Assembly: GCF_022758145.1 (NCBI RefSeq)
Contig: NZ_JAJVDH010000004.1
Coordinates: forward strand, 248,001 to 312,000
Length of the DNA stretch: 64,000 nucleotides
From: Pontibacter vulgaris
GTDB lineage: Bacteria; Bacteroidota; Bacteroidia; Cytophagales; Hymenobacteraceae
Direction of reading: 5' to 3'
The stretch's first letter is position 1; each line of letters starts with the position of its first letter. The notes under the pieces are model-generated. The model was not told where the DNA came from. It was given only the letters and a program-made list of their open reading frames with translations, and ran no database searches. This document shows positions 8,789 through 17,182 of the stretch, one piece after another. The translations under genes were made by a program, and so were the position numbers.

Positions 8789-11638
8789 ATGCTACAAAAA
8801 ATTGGCTTGAGCATCGTACTTACTGCCAGCATTGTTAGCGCTGCAGAAGCTCAAACAAAATTAGTAGAGAAAGTAACCAAAAAAGGCGACGAACTGGTTA
8901 TTCCCTACGAAAAGTATAAACTGGCCAATGGCCTTACCCTGATCGTGCACGAAGACCACTCCGACCCTGTGGTGCACGTGGATGTAACGTACCACGTAGG
9001 TTCTGCCCGCGAAGAAGTAGGCAAATCTGGCTTCGCTCACTTTTTTGAGCACATGATGTTCCAGGGCTCTGATAACGTAGCCGACGAAGAACACTTTAAA
9101 GTTGTATCGGATGCCGGTGGCACCCTGAACGGAACTACTAACCGTGACCGCACCAACTACTTCGAAACTGTACCTAGCAACCAACTGGAAACAGCGCTTT
9201 GGTTAGAAGCTGACCGCATGGGCTTTTTGCTGGATGCCGTTACGCAGAAGAAATTTGAAGTACAGCGCGAAACCGTAAAGAACGAGCGTGGCCAGAACTA
9301 CGACAACCGCCCTTATGGTCTGGTATACGAACTGACCTCTAAAAACCTTTACCCATACGGCCACCCTTATTCCTGGACAACTATAGGTTACCTGGAAGAC
9401 CTGAACCGTGTGAACGTAAACGACCTGAAAAACTTCTTCCTGCGCTGGTATGGCCCTAACAATGCTACCATAACTGTTGGTGGTGCTGTGAAGCCTGCTG
9501 AGGTTGTAAAACTGGTAGAGAAATATTTCGGCTCTATACCTGCTGGCCCTGCCGTAGAGGATATGAAGCCAATGATGGCACAGCTGGAAAAAGACCGGTA
9601 TGTATCTTATGAAGACAACGTGCGTTTCCCGATGCTGCGCATGACCTTCCCTACTCCGGAAGCAGGCCACAAAGACGAAGCTGCACTGGATGTGCTGGCT
9701 GAGATAATTGGTCAGGGCAAAAACTCTATCTTCTATAAGAACATTGTAAAAGATCAGAAAGCGCTTTCTGCTTCTGCTTCTAACTCTACTTCTGAGCTTG
9801 CCGGTGAGTTTGGTATCAGCTTAATGGCTTTCCCGAATAACAACCTGGCTTCTGCTGAAGACATGTTACGCAAGTCTGTTGCTGAGTTCGAAACACGCGG
9901 CGTAACTGACGAAGACCTGCAGCGCTTCAAGGCATCAGCAGAATCTAACCTGATAAACCGCCTGGCAAGTGTAAGTGGTAAAGTATCGCAACTGGCATCT
10001 TATGAGACTTTCCGTAACAACCCGAACGAAATCCAGGAAGAGCTCCGTCGCATACAGGGCGTTACAAAAGCAGATGTTGTACGGGTTTACAATGAGTACA
10101 TTAAAGGCAAGCCAAGCGTTATACTTAGCGTAGTTCCTAAAGGCAAAAAAGACCTTGTAGCCAAAGCTGATAACTATACTGTAGACACCAAGAAATCGGT
10201 AGCACAGCCGCAGGAGTACGGTAACCTGAAGTATACCAAAGCGGTGGATACCTTTGACCGTAGCAAGCGCCCGGTAGCAGGCCAGGCAACTGCCGTTACA
10301 GTACCAAACTACTATACTGCCAAGCTGAAGAATGGCCTGGAAATTATTGGTACCAAATCTGATGAGATCCCAACTGTAACCTTGCAGTTAACAATAGCTG
10401 GTGGTCACAGATTATCTGCAGCTAACCCTGGTAAAGCAGGTATTGCATCGCTTACAGCGTCTATGCTGAACGAGGACACCGAAAACTATACTTCAGAAGC
10501 TTTCAGCAGCGAGCTGGATAAACTGGGTAGCTCTATCCGTATAGGTTCAGGTTCTGAAGACACTTACGTTGTTGTTCAGTCTCTGAAGAAAAACCTGGAT
10601 AAAACGCTTTCCCTGTTAGAAGAACGTATGTTCCGTCCAAAGTTTGCGCAGGATGATTTCGACCGTCTGAAGAAGCAGCAACTGGAAGGAATAGCAAACC
10701 AATCTACGCAGCCAACAGCTATTGCTAACAATGTATACTACAAACTGCTTTATGGCCAAGGCCACATCGAGGCTATCCCTACATCTGGTACTGCTGAAAC
10801 AGTAAGCAGCATCACGCTGGATGATGTGAAGCAGTTCTATAAAGCAAGCTTCTCTCCTTCTGTTTCAAACCTGGTAATAGTTGGTGATATTGCCGAGAAA
10901 GATATACTTGGCAAACTTGACTTCCTGAAGAAATGGGAGAAGAAAAAGGTAGCTATACCTGCGGATGTGAAAGCGCCTGCTATTGCGAAGACAAAACTAT
11001 ACTTTGTAGATAAGCCAGATGCAGCACAGTCTGAGATCCGTATCGGTTACGTGGCTATGCCTTACGATGCAACCGGCGAATACTATAAAACTGGTCTGAT
11101 GAACTTCGCACTTGGTGGTGCCTTTAACAGCCGCATCAACCTTAACCTGCGCGAAGACAAAGGTTATACTTATGGTGCTCGTTCTAATTACGCAGGCAGC
11201 AAATATGCAGGTCCGTTCACGGCTATGGCAGGTGTACGTGCCGATGCTACAGCTGCTTCAGTTGTGGAGTTCATGAAAGAGATCACTGAGTTCAAAAACA
11301 AAGGTATCACAGAGGCAGAATTACAGTTCATGAAGAACTCTATTGGTCAGTCAGATGCCCGCAAGTATGAAACTCCTGGTCAGAAAGCCGGTTTCCTGGG
11401 CCGTATCTTAGAATATGACCTGAAAAAGGATTACGTAAACAAGCAGACCTCTATCCTGAACAACATCACGAAGAAAGAGCTGGATGCGCTGGCGGCTAAA
11501 AACCTGCCGGTTGATAACATGCACATTGTGGTAGTTGGTGACAAAAAGAAAGTAATGGCAGACCTGCAGAAACTGAACTATGAAATAGTTGAGCTGGATG
11601 CAAACGGTAACCAGATAGCAACTTCTTCCACCAAATAA
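8789..11638 (+). CDS. M16 (insulinase/pitrilysin) family zinc metalloprotease, two-domain
   Basis: A 949-residue secreted peptidase with a Sec signal peptide (cleavage likely after AEA, residue ~21) and two M16 halves in one chain. The first half carries the inverted zinc motif HFFEH (84-88) and the downstream Glu in RETVKNERGQNYD. The second half lacks HxxEH, as expected for the inactive partner, and keeps the NLREDKGYTYGARS motif. It probably degrades peptides in the periplasm within a closed chamber formed by the two halves. Each family half is ~450 residues, so the length fits. A strong terminator follows at 11663-11695. Confidence 0.92.
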   Translation: MLQKIGLSIVLTASIVSAAEAQTKLVEKVTKKGDELVIPYEKYKLANGLTLIVHEDHSDPVVHVDVTYHVGSAREEVGKSGFAHFFEHMMFQGSDNVADEEHFKVVSDAGGTLNGTTNRDRTNYFETVPSNQLETALWLEADRMGFLLDAVTQKKFEVQRETVKNERGQNYDNRPYGLVYELTSKNLYPYGHPYSWTTIGYLEDLNRVNVNDLKNFFLRWYGPNNATITVGGAVKPAEVVKLVEKYFGSIPAGPAVEDMKPMMAQLEKDRYVSYEDNVRFPMLRMTFPTPEAGHKDEAALDVLAEIIGQGKNSIFYKNIVKDQKALSASASNSTSELAGEFGISLMAFPNNNLASAEDMLRKSVAEFETRGVTDEDLQRFKASAESNLINRLASVSGKVSQLASYETFRNNPNEIQEELRRIQGVTKADVVRVYNEYIKGKPSVILSVVPKGKKDLVAKADNYTVDTKKSVAQPQEYGNLKYTKAVDTFDRSKRPVAGQATAVTVPNYYTAKLKNGLEIIGTKSDEIPTVTLQLTIAGGHRLSAANPGKAGIASLTASMLNEDTENYTSEAFSSELDKLGSSIRIGSGSEDTYVVVQSLKKNLDKTLSLLEERMFRPKFAQDDFDRLKKQQLEGIANQSTQPTAIANNVYYKLLYGQGHIEAIPTSGTAETVSSITLDDVKQFYKASFSPSVSNLVIVGDIAEKDILGKLDFLKKWEKKKVAIPADVKAPAIAKTKLYFVDKPDAAQSEIRIGYVAMPYDATGEYYKTGLMNFALGGAFNSRINLNLREDKGYTYGARSNYAGSKYAGPFTAMAGVRADATAASVVEFMKEITEFKNKGITEAELQFMKNSIGQSDARKYETPGQKAGFLGRILEYDLKKDYVNKQTSILNNITKKELDALAAKNLPVDNMHIVVVGDKKKVMADLQKLNYEIVELDANGNQIATSSTK

Positions 11639-11662
11639 GGTTAAAATTTATTATTCAGCTGA

Positions 11663-11695
11663 AAAGCCCTTGAAAGATTTCAAGGGCTTTTTTTA
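11663..11695 (+). terminator. Intrinsic terminator after the M16 protease gene
   Basis: The arms AAAGCCCTTGAAA and TTCAAGGGCTTT flank a 3-nt loop and are followed by a T run. Confidence 0.85.
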
Positions 11696-11818
11696 TTGTA
11701 CTAATATTCAGCAGTTTTTATATGTAAAAGCACCTATAAATGGCAACCACATACAACAATATCTCCGTAGTTGCAGTTTAGGAAATTAGCAGATGCAAAA
11801 ATACTCTAAACTATAAAG

Positions 11819-11827
11819 TATAATTTG
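11819..11827 (+). promoter_or_regulatory. Candidate -7 box for the M48 lipoprotein gene
   Basis: TATAATTTG resembles TAnnTTTG with one extra spacer base. It lies 25 bp before the ATG and overlaps an AAGTATA motif. Confidence 0.3.
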
Positions 11828-11852
11828 CACCCATTCAACTTAAAATACATAC

Positions 11853-12686
11853 ATGAAAAAATCGCTTTACACGCCGGTTTGGCTTTTGGCCCTGGCAAGT
11901 ATTCTTACATTTAGCAGCTGCGAAAGCAACGATGGCGTTATCTTCTCTACTCAGGATGATCTTAAACTAGGCGCGCAGGTTTCGGCGCAGGTAGACTCTA
12001 CCTACCGTGCAAAAGGCCAGTTGCTCGAGCGCAACAGCACCAATGCCAATACACAAAAAGCTTATGCCAGCCTGGATCGTATCGTAAACCGTGTGCTTAA
12101 TTCAGGCCAGGTAAAGTATAAAGAGGAATTTCCGTGGACGATTAAGATCATTAACGATCCGAATACGCTTAATGCCTTTGCCACACCTGGCGGTTATATT
12201 TATGTATACACAGGGCTTATTAAGTTTTTAAATGACGAAGACCATTTTGCAGGTGTGCTGGCGCACGAAATTGCACACGCCGACAAGCGCCACAGCGTAA
12301 AGCAACTGCAACGCCAGTACGGTATTTCTATACTTTTATCGGTAGCGCTGGGCAATAATGCCGGTACCTTGCAGGAAATTGCAGGCCAATTGGCAGGTAC
12401 ACTGGCTGGTCTTAAGTTTAGCCGCGATGCCGAAACCGAAGCCGATAACACCTCTGTAGTTTACCTGGGAGGCACAAATTATTACGCATGCGACGGAGCA
12501 GCCGGTTTCTTCGTGAAAATGACGCAACAGGAACAGGCAGGCAACCCACCAGAATTTCTGAGCACGCACCCTAACCCGGATAACCGTATAGAGAATATAG
12601 AGCAGCAGGCCGAGCAGAAAGGTTGCAAAACCACTACCGCTCCTGACACCGATTTTGCCGAACTCAAGAGAAGTCTGAACCTATAA
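11853..12686 (+). CDS. M48 family zinc metalloprotease, lipoprotein (LoiP/BepA-like)
   Basis: 277 residues with a lipoprotein signal (lipobox FSSC, Cys23) and the M48 active site HEIAH (138-142), followed by DKRHS and the third zinc ligand in AETEADNTS (~190). The phrase NAFATPGGYIYVYTGLI is typical of periplasmic M48 peptidases that survey outer-membrane protein assembly. It lacks the TPR tail of BepA, so it is closer to LoiP in length. The role in outer-membrane protein quality control is inferred from the family. It stands alone between two terminators. Confidence 0.92.
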   Translation: MKKSLYTPVWLLALASILTFSSCESNDGVIFSTQDDLKLGAQVSAQVDSTYRAKGQLLERNSTNANTQKAYASLDRIVNRVLNSGQVKYKEEFPWTIKIINDPNTLNAFATPGGYIYVYTGLIKFLNDEDHFAGVLAHEIAHADKRHSVKQLQRQYGISILLSVALGNNAGTLQEIAGQLAGTLAGLKFSRDAETEADNTSVVYLGGTNYYACDGAAGFFVKMTQQEQAGNPPEFLSTHPNPDNRIENIEQQAEQKGCKTTTAPDTDFAELKRSLNL

Positions 12687-12693
12687 ACCTTAA

Positions 12694-12728
12694 AAATGCC
12701 TGCCCTGTAAAGCAGGCATTTATTTTTT
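12694..12728 (+). terminator. Intrinsic terminator after the M48 lipoprotein gene
   Basis: AATGCCTGC and GCAGGCATT pair around a CCTGTAAA loop, followed by TATTTTTT. Confidence 0.8.
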
Positions 12729-12734
12729 AATACT

Positions 12735-13877
12735 ATGAAAAACCTGAAACAAAACGCAGGAAAGGCAATACTTAAAGCCGAAGAAAAATTAGACCAGTTA
12801 ACTTTTAACCTGAAGCAAAAGCTAAACCTCAACGGACCATTGCAGATTGTACCTTACCGCAGCTATGGCACCGTGAACAGGCTATATGTAAAAGGCCGTG
12901 TACTTATAAACAAGGGCATTACACAATCTGAAGAACAGGATACCCTCTGGGAAAACCTGCTGAACATGTACCGCAGGTTTGAAAGCGATGAGATTCCGAA
13001 TGCACGTATACAGTTTTCGTTACTCGATCAGCAGCACGAAATAACGACAGACGAAGAAGGCTATTTTGTACTGAACATTGAGCCTAAAACACCCCTCCAG
13101 TTACAGGACATCTGGCACCCGATAGACCTGAAACTTGTGGATGCCCCCATTCCGATAGAACAGGAAGTTACAGCCACAGCTCATGTATTGGTACCGCCAC
13201 CTGATGCTGAGTATGGCATTATCTCCGACATTGACGACACCATCATGCGTACCGGGGCCACGAGTTTGCTGGAATCCGGTAAAAACATTTTACTCAACAA
13301 TGCACATACCCGCATACCTTTTCATGGGGTATCTCAGTTTTACAAATCCCTGCAATTGGGCCGGAACGGCAAGCGCAACAACCCTTTCTTTTATGTGAGC
13401 AGCAGCCCCTGGAACAACTACGATTTGCTTTACCAATTTCTGGAGCTGAACGAGATACCACAGGGCCCTTTGTTGCTTCGCGATTTTGGTTTTGATGAAA
13501 ACAAACTTGGCCACTCCGACCACATGAGCCACAAGTATAAAGAGATCGAGAACATACTTATTACTTACCCTGAGCTTGATTTTATACTTGTAGGCGACAG
13601 CGGGCAGCAGGATGCCGCCATTTATAGCGAGGTAATTAAAAACCACCCAGGCCGTATAATGGCAGTTTATATCCGGGATGTAGCCATAGAGAAACATACC
13701 CGCAAAGTAATTGGCATTGTGGATGAGTTGAAAAAAGGTGGTGGAGAAGTAGAAATGCTGCTGGTAAAAGAAACGGGCGAAGCTGCCAAGCATGCTGCCA
13801 GCAAAGGATTCATTTTTGTAGAAGAAGTGAAAGAAGTGAAGCAGGAAGTGGAAGTAGATGAAGCCGGCGATGAGTAA
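12735..13877 (+). CDS. App1-family (DUF2183) phosphatase-like protein
   Basis: 380 residues. The central domain has the HAD-like signature GIISDIDDTIMRTG (Asp nucleophile in DIDDT), FFYVSSSPWNNYD (motif II region), and FILVGDSGQQDAAIY (acidic motif IV). This is the layout of the App1 phosphatidate phosphatase catalytic domain. The N-terminal ~150 residues form a beta-rich segment usual in bacterial members. No signal peptide is present, so it is likely cytosolic or membrane-associated. The C-terminus is acidic (VEEVKEVKQEVEVDEAGDE). The substrate, by family, is phosphatidic acid or a related lipid phosphate, but bacterial members are little studied. It has a terminator on each side. Confidence 0.88.
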   Translation: MKNLKQNAGKAILKAEEKLDQLTFNLKQKLNLNGPLQIVPYRSYGTVNRLYVKGRVLINKGITQSEEQDTLWENLLNMYRRFESDEIPNARIQFSLLDQQHEITTDEEGYFVLNIEPKTPLQLQDIWHPIDLKLVDAPIPIEQEVTATAHVLVPPPDAEYGIISDIDDTIMRTGATSLLESGKNILLNNAHTRIPFHGVSQFYKSLQLGRNGKRNNPFFYVSSSPWNNYDLLYQFLELNEIPQGPLLLRDFGFDENKLGHSDHMSHKYKEIENILITYPELDFILVGDSGQQDAAIYSEVIKNHPGRIMAVYIRDVAIEKHTRKVIGIVDELKKGGGEVEMLLVKETGEAAKHAASKGFIFVEEVKEVKQEVEVDEAGDE

Positions 13878-13897
13878 GACTTAATGTAAACAATATG

Positions 13898-13936
13898 AAA
13901 AGGGCTGAAGTATAACTTATACTTCAGCCCTTTTTC
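13898..13936 (+). terminator. Terminator whose stem is an inverted pair of AAGTATA motifs
   Basis: The arms at 13902-13915 and 13917-13930 are perfect 14-bp complements (GGGCTGAAGTATAA and its complement) around a single central base, followed by five T. The dispersed heptamer occurs once per arm in opposite orientation. Confidence 0.85.
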
Positions 13937-13961
13937 TTAATGGCAAACCTAATTTCACCTA

Positions 13962-14699
13962 ATGCTTTACGGCGTAAGTATAGCTGACATTATTTTGTTA
14001 GTATACATCAAACCAAAAGTAGCAGAACTAATGATTTCATTATTATCCTATCCGGTTGATATAAAATTACTGACCCAGAAGTTCAGGGAAAAGCGTTTCC
14101 AGCATTTTAGGTCATTACTTAATTCTATTGGCAATGGGAAAAAATTGAAGATCCTGGATATTGGCGGCACTCAGAAATACTGGGAGAACATGCGCTTCGG
14201 GATGAACGATGAAGCAGAAATAACTTTGCTTAATCTCAAAACCTTTCCTACCAGTTATCCTAATTTTAAAAGTATAGCTGGCAACGCATGCGACCTGAGC
14301 TATTTTGAAAATAAGTGCTTTGATGTAGTATTTTCCAATTCTGTGATCGAACATCTTTTTACAAAACAGGCCCAGCAACAAATGGCCAGCGAAGTACAAC
14401 GGGTCGGAAAAAATTATTATATTCAAACACCAAATTTATACTTCCCGGTAGAACCACACTGGATTTTTCCTCTTTTCCAGTTTTTACCATTTGATTTAAA
14501 AGTTGCTCTGACCCTGAATTTTGATCTAGGGCATTACAAAAAAGCAGCAAATAAAGAGGCGGCCATACAGCGGGTTAAAGAAGTCAGGCTGCTTTCAGAA
14601 AAAGAAATGAAAAGTCTTTTTGCTGATGGCGAAATATACCGGGAACGCATCGGTGGATTAACAAAGTCGATCACCCTTTATAAATTTTCAAAAACTTAA
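13962..14699 (+). CDS. Class I SAM-dependent methyltransferase
   Basis: 245 residues with the SAM-binding motif ILDIGGTQKYW (~64-74), an acidic region after the second strand, and FDVVFSNSVIEHL (~119-131), the motif IV/post-IV of the Methyltransf_11 type. The C-terminal half has aromatic-rich PNLYFPVEPHWIFPLFQFLPF, common in methyltransferases of lipid or polysaccharide pathways. The substrate is unknown. An internal ATG at 14031 (MISLLSYPVD) is an alternative start and would remove a hydrophobic leader. The next gene starts 10 bp after the stop, suggesting an operon. Confidence 0.85.
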   Translation: MLYGVSIADIILLVYIKPKVAELMISLLSYPVDIKLLTQKFREKRFQHFRSLLNSIGNGKKLKILDIGGTQKYWENMRFGMNDEAEITLLNLKTFPTSYPNFKSIAGNACDLSYFENKCFDVVFSNSVIEHLFTKQAQQQMASEVQRVGKNYYIQTPNLYFPVEPHWIFPLFQFLPFDLKVALTLNFDLGHYKKAANKEAAIQRVKEVRLLSEKEMKSLFADGEIYRERIGGLTKSITLYKFSKT

Positions 14700-14709
14700 A
14701 ATACTTCTG

Positions 14710-15093
14710 GTGGATAAAGTAACTGTTCAGGGCATTATTGAGGATTATATATATGCCTACAACATCTTCAATGTTGAGGATATGCTGGCAAATATGGCTC
14801 CTGATATTGAGTTTGAAAGTATAACCAATGGCGAAGTTACCCTCGAAATTAAGGGTATTGAGAATTTCAGATCGCAGGCAGAAGCTGCTACCAATTACTT
14901 TACCAAGCGGAAGCAAACAATAACCTCCCTAAGTATAAGAGGAAATACTGCAGAAGCAGTGATCGATTACGAAGCCAAACTTGCCATTGATCTGCCAAAC
15001 GGGCTTAAAGCCGGCGATAAACTGGAGTTAAAGGGCAAATCAGTTTTTACTTTTGAAGATGGCAAAATCATGCGCCTTCAGGACTATAGTTAG
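14710..15093 (+). CDS. NTF2-like / SnoaL-like small protein
   Basis: 127 residues starting at GTG (VDKVTVQGIIEDYIYAYN), because no ATG fits the expected fold before residue 24. The pattern of an N-terminal helix, a second helix with NVEDMLANMAPDIEFES, then a beta sheet ending FTFEDGKIMRLQDYS is characteristic of the NTF2/SnoaL cone fold. The terminal DGKIxxLxDY motif is typical of this superfamily. Function unknown. It follows the methyltransferase by 10 bp and is convergent with a second NTF2-like gene. Confidence 0.75.
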   Translation: MDKVTVQGIIEDYIYAYNIFNVEDMLANMAPDIEFESITNGEVTLEIKGIENFRSQAEAATNYFTKRKQTITSLSIRGNTAEAVIDYEAKLAIDLPNGLKAGDKLELKGKSVFTFEDGKIMRLQDYS

Positions 15094-15131
15094 AGACTGA
15101 TCAAATTATACTTCACACGCCGGGTTATACT

Positions 15132-15596
15132 TTAGCTCGAATGGTCGGCAATGATCTTCCAGCCATCCGGAAAGCGTTTGAAAATAACAGAGAAATGCCC
15201 TTGCAGATCGCCTTTTGCTGCATCACGTTTCAGATGCCATTTTCCTACCACCAGTATAGTTTCCGGCGATAGGTGGCGCATCTCCTTCAGGTCGAAGTTT
15301 AGTTTGCCCATGGCCGTTACATCAGGGTAGTTGCGCTTATAGTTATCAAGGGTTTTCTGCCAGCCATAGGTAAGGCCGCTCTTGCCCACAAACAACAACG
15401 AATCAGATTTCCAGTAACCCTTCATGTAGCATTCCAGGTCGCCTTTGCTCCAGCAGTCTGCCTGCTCGCTCAGAACCTGTTTTACTGAAGCTTCGGCGCT
15501 TAATGCAGTTGTTTGCACAGGCTTTGTGCTCTGGCAGGAAGTGGCCATTATACTTGCAACTACCATAAATATAAGCAGGTTACTTTTCATCTTCAT
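15132..15596 (-). CDS. NTF2-like (DUF4440/SnoaL-type) lipoprotein
   Basis: 154 residues with lipobox MATSC (Cys21) and a DUF4440-like domain: VLSEQADCWSKGDLECYMKGYWKSDSL, the helix-turn region, and a terminal FKRFPDGWKIIADHSS, the classic end of this family. Cell-envelope location; ligand unknown. Its start overlaps the end of mtgA by 17 bp, so translation is probably coupled and it may work with the transglycosylase at the envelope. That functional link is inference. Confidence 0.82.
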   Translation of the reverse strand: MKMKSNLLIFMVVASIMATSCQSTKPVQTTALSAEASVKQVLSEQADCWSKGDLECYMKGYWKSDSLLFVGKSGLTYGWQKTLDNYKRNYPDVTAMGKLNFDLKEMRHLSPETILVVGKWHLKRDAAKGDLQGHFSVIFKRFPDGWKIIADHSS

Positions 15597-16317
15597 AAGC
15601 AGGAAGTATAGATTTGATATAATTTATGCCACCCAGCCTGCCCATGGCTCGCGAAATACGGCTGCGGCGACGCAGTACATACCCGGATGGATTATTGGCT
15701 TTATACTTGATCGGGTTTGGCAAAACGGCCGCAAGCAAAGCAGCCTGTTTCCGGCCTGCGTTTTTAGCCGAACTATGGAAATATTTCCGACTGGCAGCCT
15801 CTACGCCAAATACCCCATCCCCCATCTCAGCAATGTTCAGGTATACTTCCAGAATCCGCTGCTTGCCCCATATTATTTCTATCAGGGCTGTAAAATAAGC
15901 TTCCACGGCTTTGCGCAGATAACTGCGGCCATGCCAGAGAAATACATTTTTGGCAACCTGCTGGCTGATGGTGCTACCGCCACGAATCTTTTTACTATCC
16001 TGGTTGCGCTGAAAAGCATCCCAGATAGCTTCAAAGTCAAAACCGTTGTGCTGTAAAAAAAGCTGGTCTTCGGAAGTAACCACAGCCAGTGGCAACTGCT
16101 CCGACATTTCCTCCAGGGGAACATACTGGTAGCGAATTTCAGGGTTTTCTTTGCCTGCTGTACCAGCTTCAGCACGGCGCAGCAGCATGTGCAGCGTAAC
16201 CGGCGGAGCTACCCATTTATACAACGTTACCCAGGCAATGCTCAGCAGGAAAAGGCTCAGTACAAGCTTTATAAAGAGTAACTTTATCTGCCTCAGCCCC
16301 AAACGCTTCTTTTTCAT
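15580..16317 (-). CDS. mtgA: Monofunctional biosynthetic peptidoglycan transglycosylase
   Basis: Polymerises lipid II into glycan strands at the periplasmic face of the inner membrane. The 245-residue protein has one N-terminal TM helix (LLFIKLVLSLFLLSIAWV) and the GT51 domain. The catalytic Glu lies in VTSEDQLFLQHNGFDFEAIW (~77-96); GGSTISQQVAKNVFLW (~112-127) and RILEVYLNIAEMGDGVFGVEAAS are further GT51 motifs. There is no transpeptidase domain, so it is the monofunctional type. The downstream NTF2-like lipoprotein gene overlaps its 3' end by 17 bp. Confidence 0.95.
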   Translation of the reverse strand: MKKKRLGLRQIKLLFIKLVLSLFLLSIAWVTLYKWVAPPVTLHMLLRRAEAGTAGKENPEIRYQYVPLEEMSEQLPLAVVTSEDQLFLQHNGFDFEAIWDAFQRNQDSKKIRGGSTISQQVAKNVFLWHGRSYLRKAVEAYFTALIEIIWGKQRILEVYLNIAEMGDGVFGVEAASRKYFHSSAKNAGRKQAALLAAVLPNPIKYKANNPSGYVLRRRSRISRAMGRLGGINYIKSILPAYEDEK

Positions 16318-16514
16318 GTATGCTTAAAAATTAGAAGCCGCAAAGGTACAGGTTTTGCACTATATTTCCAGCTGCCCGCTTACACGCTTCAGCCAATAAA
16401 CAAAGCCAACACAACACAGATCGGGTGCGTATGCCAAAACTGGTATTTGCAGGTATAAGCTTCTGTGGTAGAAACTTTGCCGGCTTCTTTGTTATACTTT
16501 AAATGTATAAAGCC

Positions 16515-17150
16515 ATGGCTACATACCTTCCTCTTTTCCCATTAAACGTGGTGGTCTTTCCGGGCGAAAAGCTGAACCTGCACATTTTCGAGCCTCGGTA
16601 TAAACAGTTGGTACGTGATTGCCTGGCCGATAACATTACTTTTGGTATACCTACCTATATCAAAAACAGCGTTGGCGTATACGGCACAGAAATTAAGCTG
16701 CTGCGCGTAGAAAAGAAGTATGACAGTGGTGAGCTCGATATCCGTACGGAAGGTGTGGGTGTGTTTAAAATCCTCAGTTTTGATAAGCAGGCTCCAGGCA
16801 AACTATACGCCGGCGGACAGGTAGAAATTATTGAGGATACCTCGGAAGAAGACATTATTACTAAAATAAAGATCAGGGAAAATATTTTTCAGCTATACCA
16901 GGCCCTGGGCTTAAAAAAGCTGTATACGGAGCTTCCTGAGAATTTTACTTCATTTGATATCGGCCATAACCTGGGGTTAAGCACCGAGCAGGAATATACG
17001 CTGCTACAATGCGAAAGCGAAAGGCTAAGGCAGGAAATGATTTTAGACCACCTGACCCGTATAGTGCCAATAGTGCTTGAAACCGAACGGTTGAAGGAAC
17101 GCGTAAAGCAAAACGGGCACTTTAAACATCTTATTCCCCCTAAATTCTGA
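16515..17150 (+). CDS. LON substrate-binding (N-terminal) domain protein
   Basis: 211 residues beginning MATYLPLFPLNVVVFPGE, which matches the usual start of stand-alone LON N-domain proteins. An ATG 12 bp upstream (16503) is also possible. The sequence LHIFEPRYKQLVRDCLADN and a later helical part are typical of the LON_substr_bdg fold. There is no AAA+ or protease domain. The family role is poorly defined; by analogy it may recognise unfolded protein segments. It precedes the metallophosphoesterase gene by 32 bp on the same strand, so the two may be co-transcribed. Confidence 0.85.
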   Translation: MATYLPLFPLNVVVFPGEKLNLHIFEPRYKQLVRDCLADNITFGIPTYIKNSVGVYGTEIKLLRVEKKYDSGELDIRTEGVGVFKILSFDKQAPGKLYAGGQVEIIEDTSEEDIITKIKIRENIFQLYQALGLKKLYTELPENFTSFDIGHNLGLSTEQEYTLLQCESERLRQEMILDHLTRIVPIVLETERLKERVKQNGHFKHLIPPKF

Positions 17151-17182
17151 TTATTAGAATTTAACAAGTATAAACTTACTAA

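Noticed and set aside
9203-9670. 155-codon minus-strand frame in the M16 gene
   Set aside because: Antisense shadow; its translation is His/Tyr/Arg-rich with no domain.
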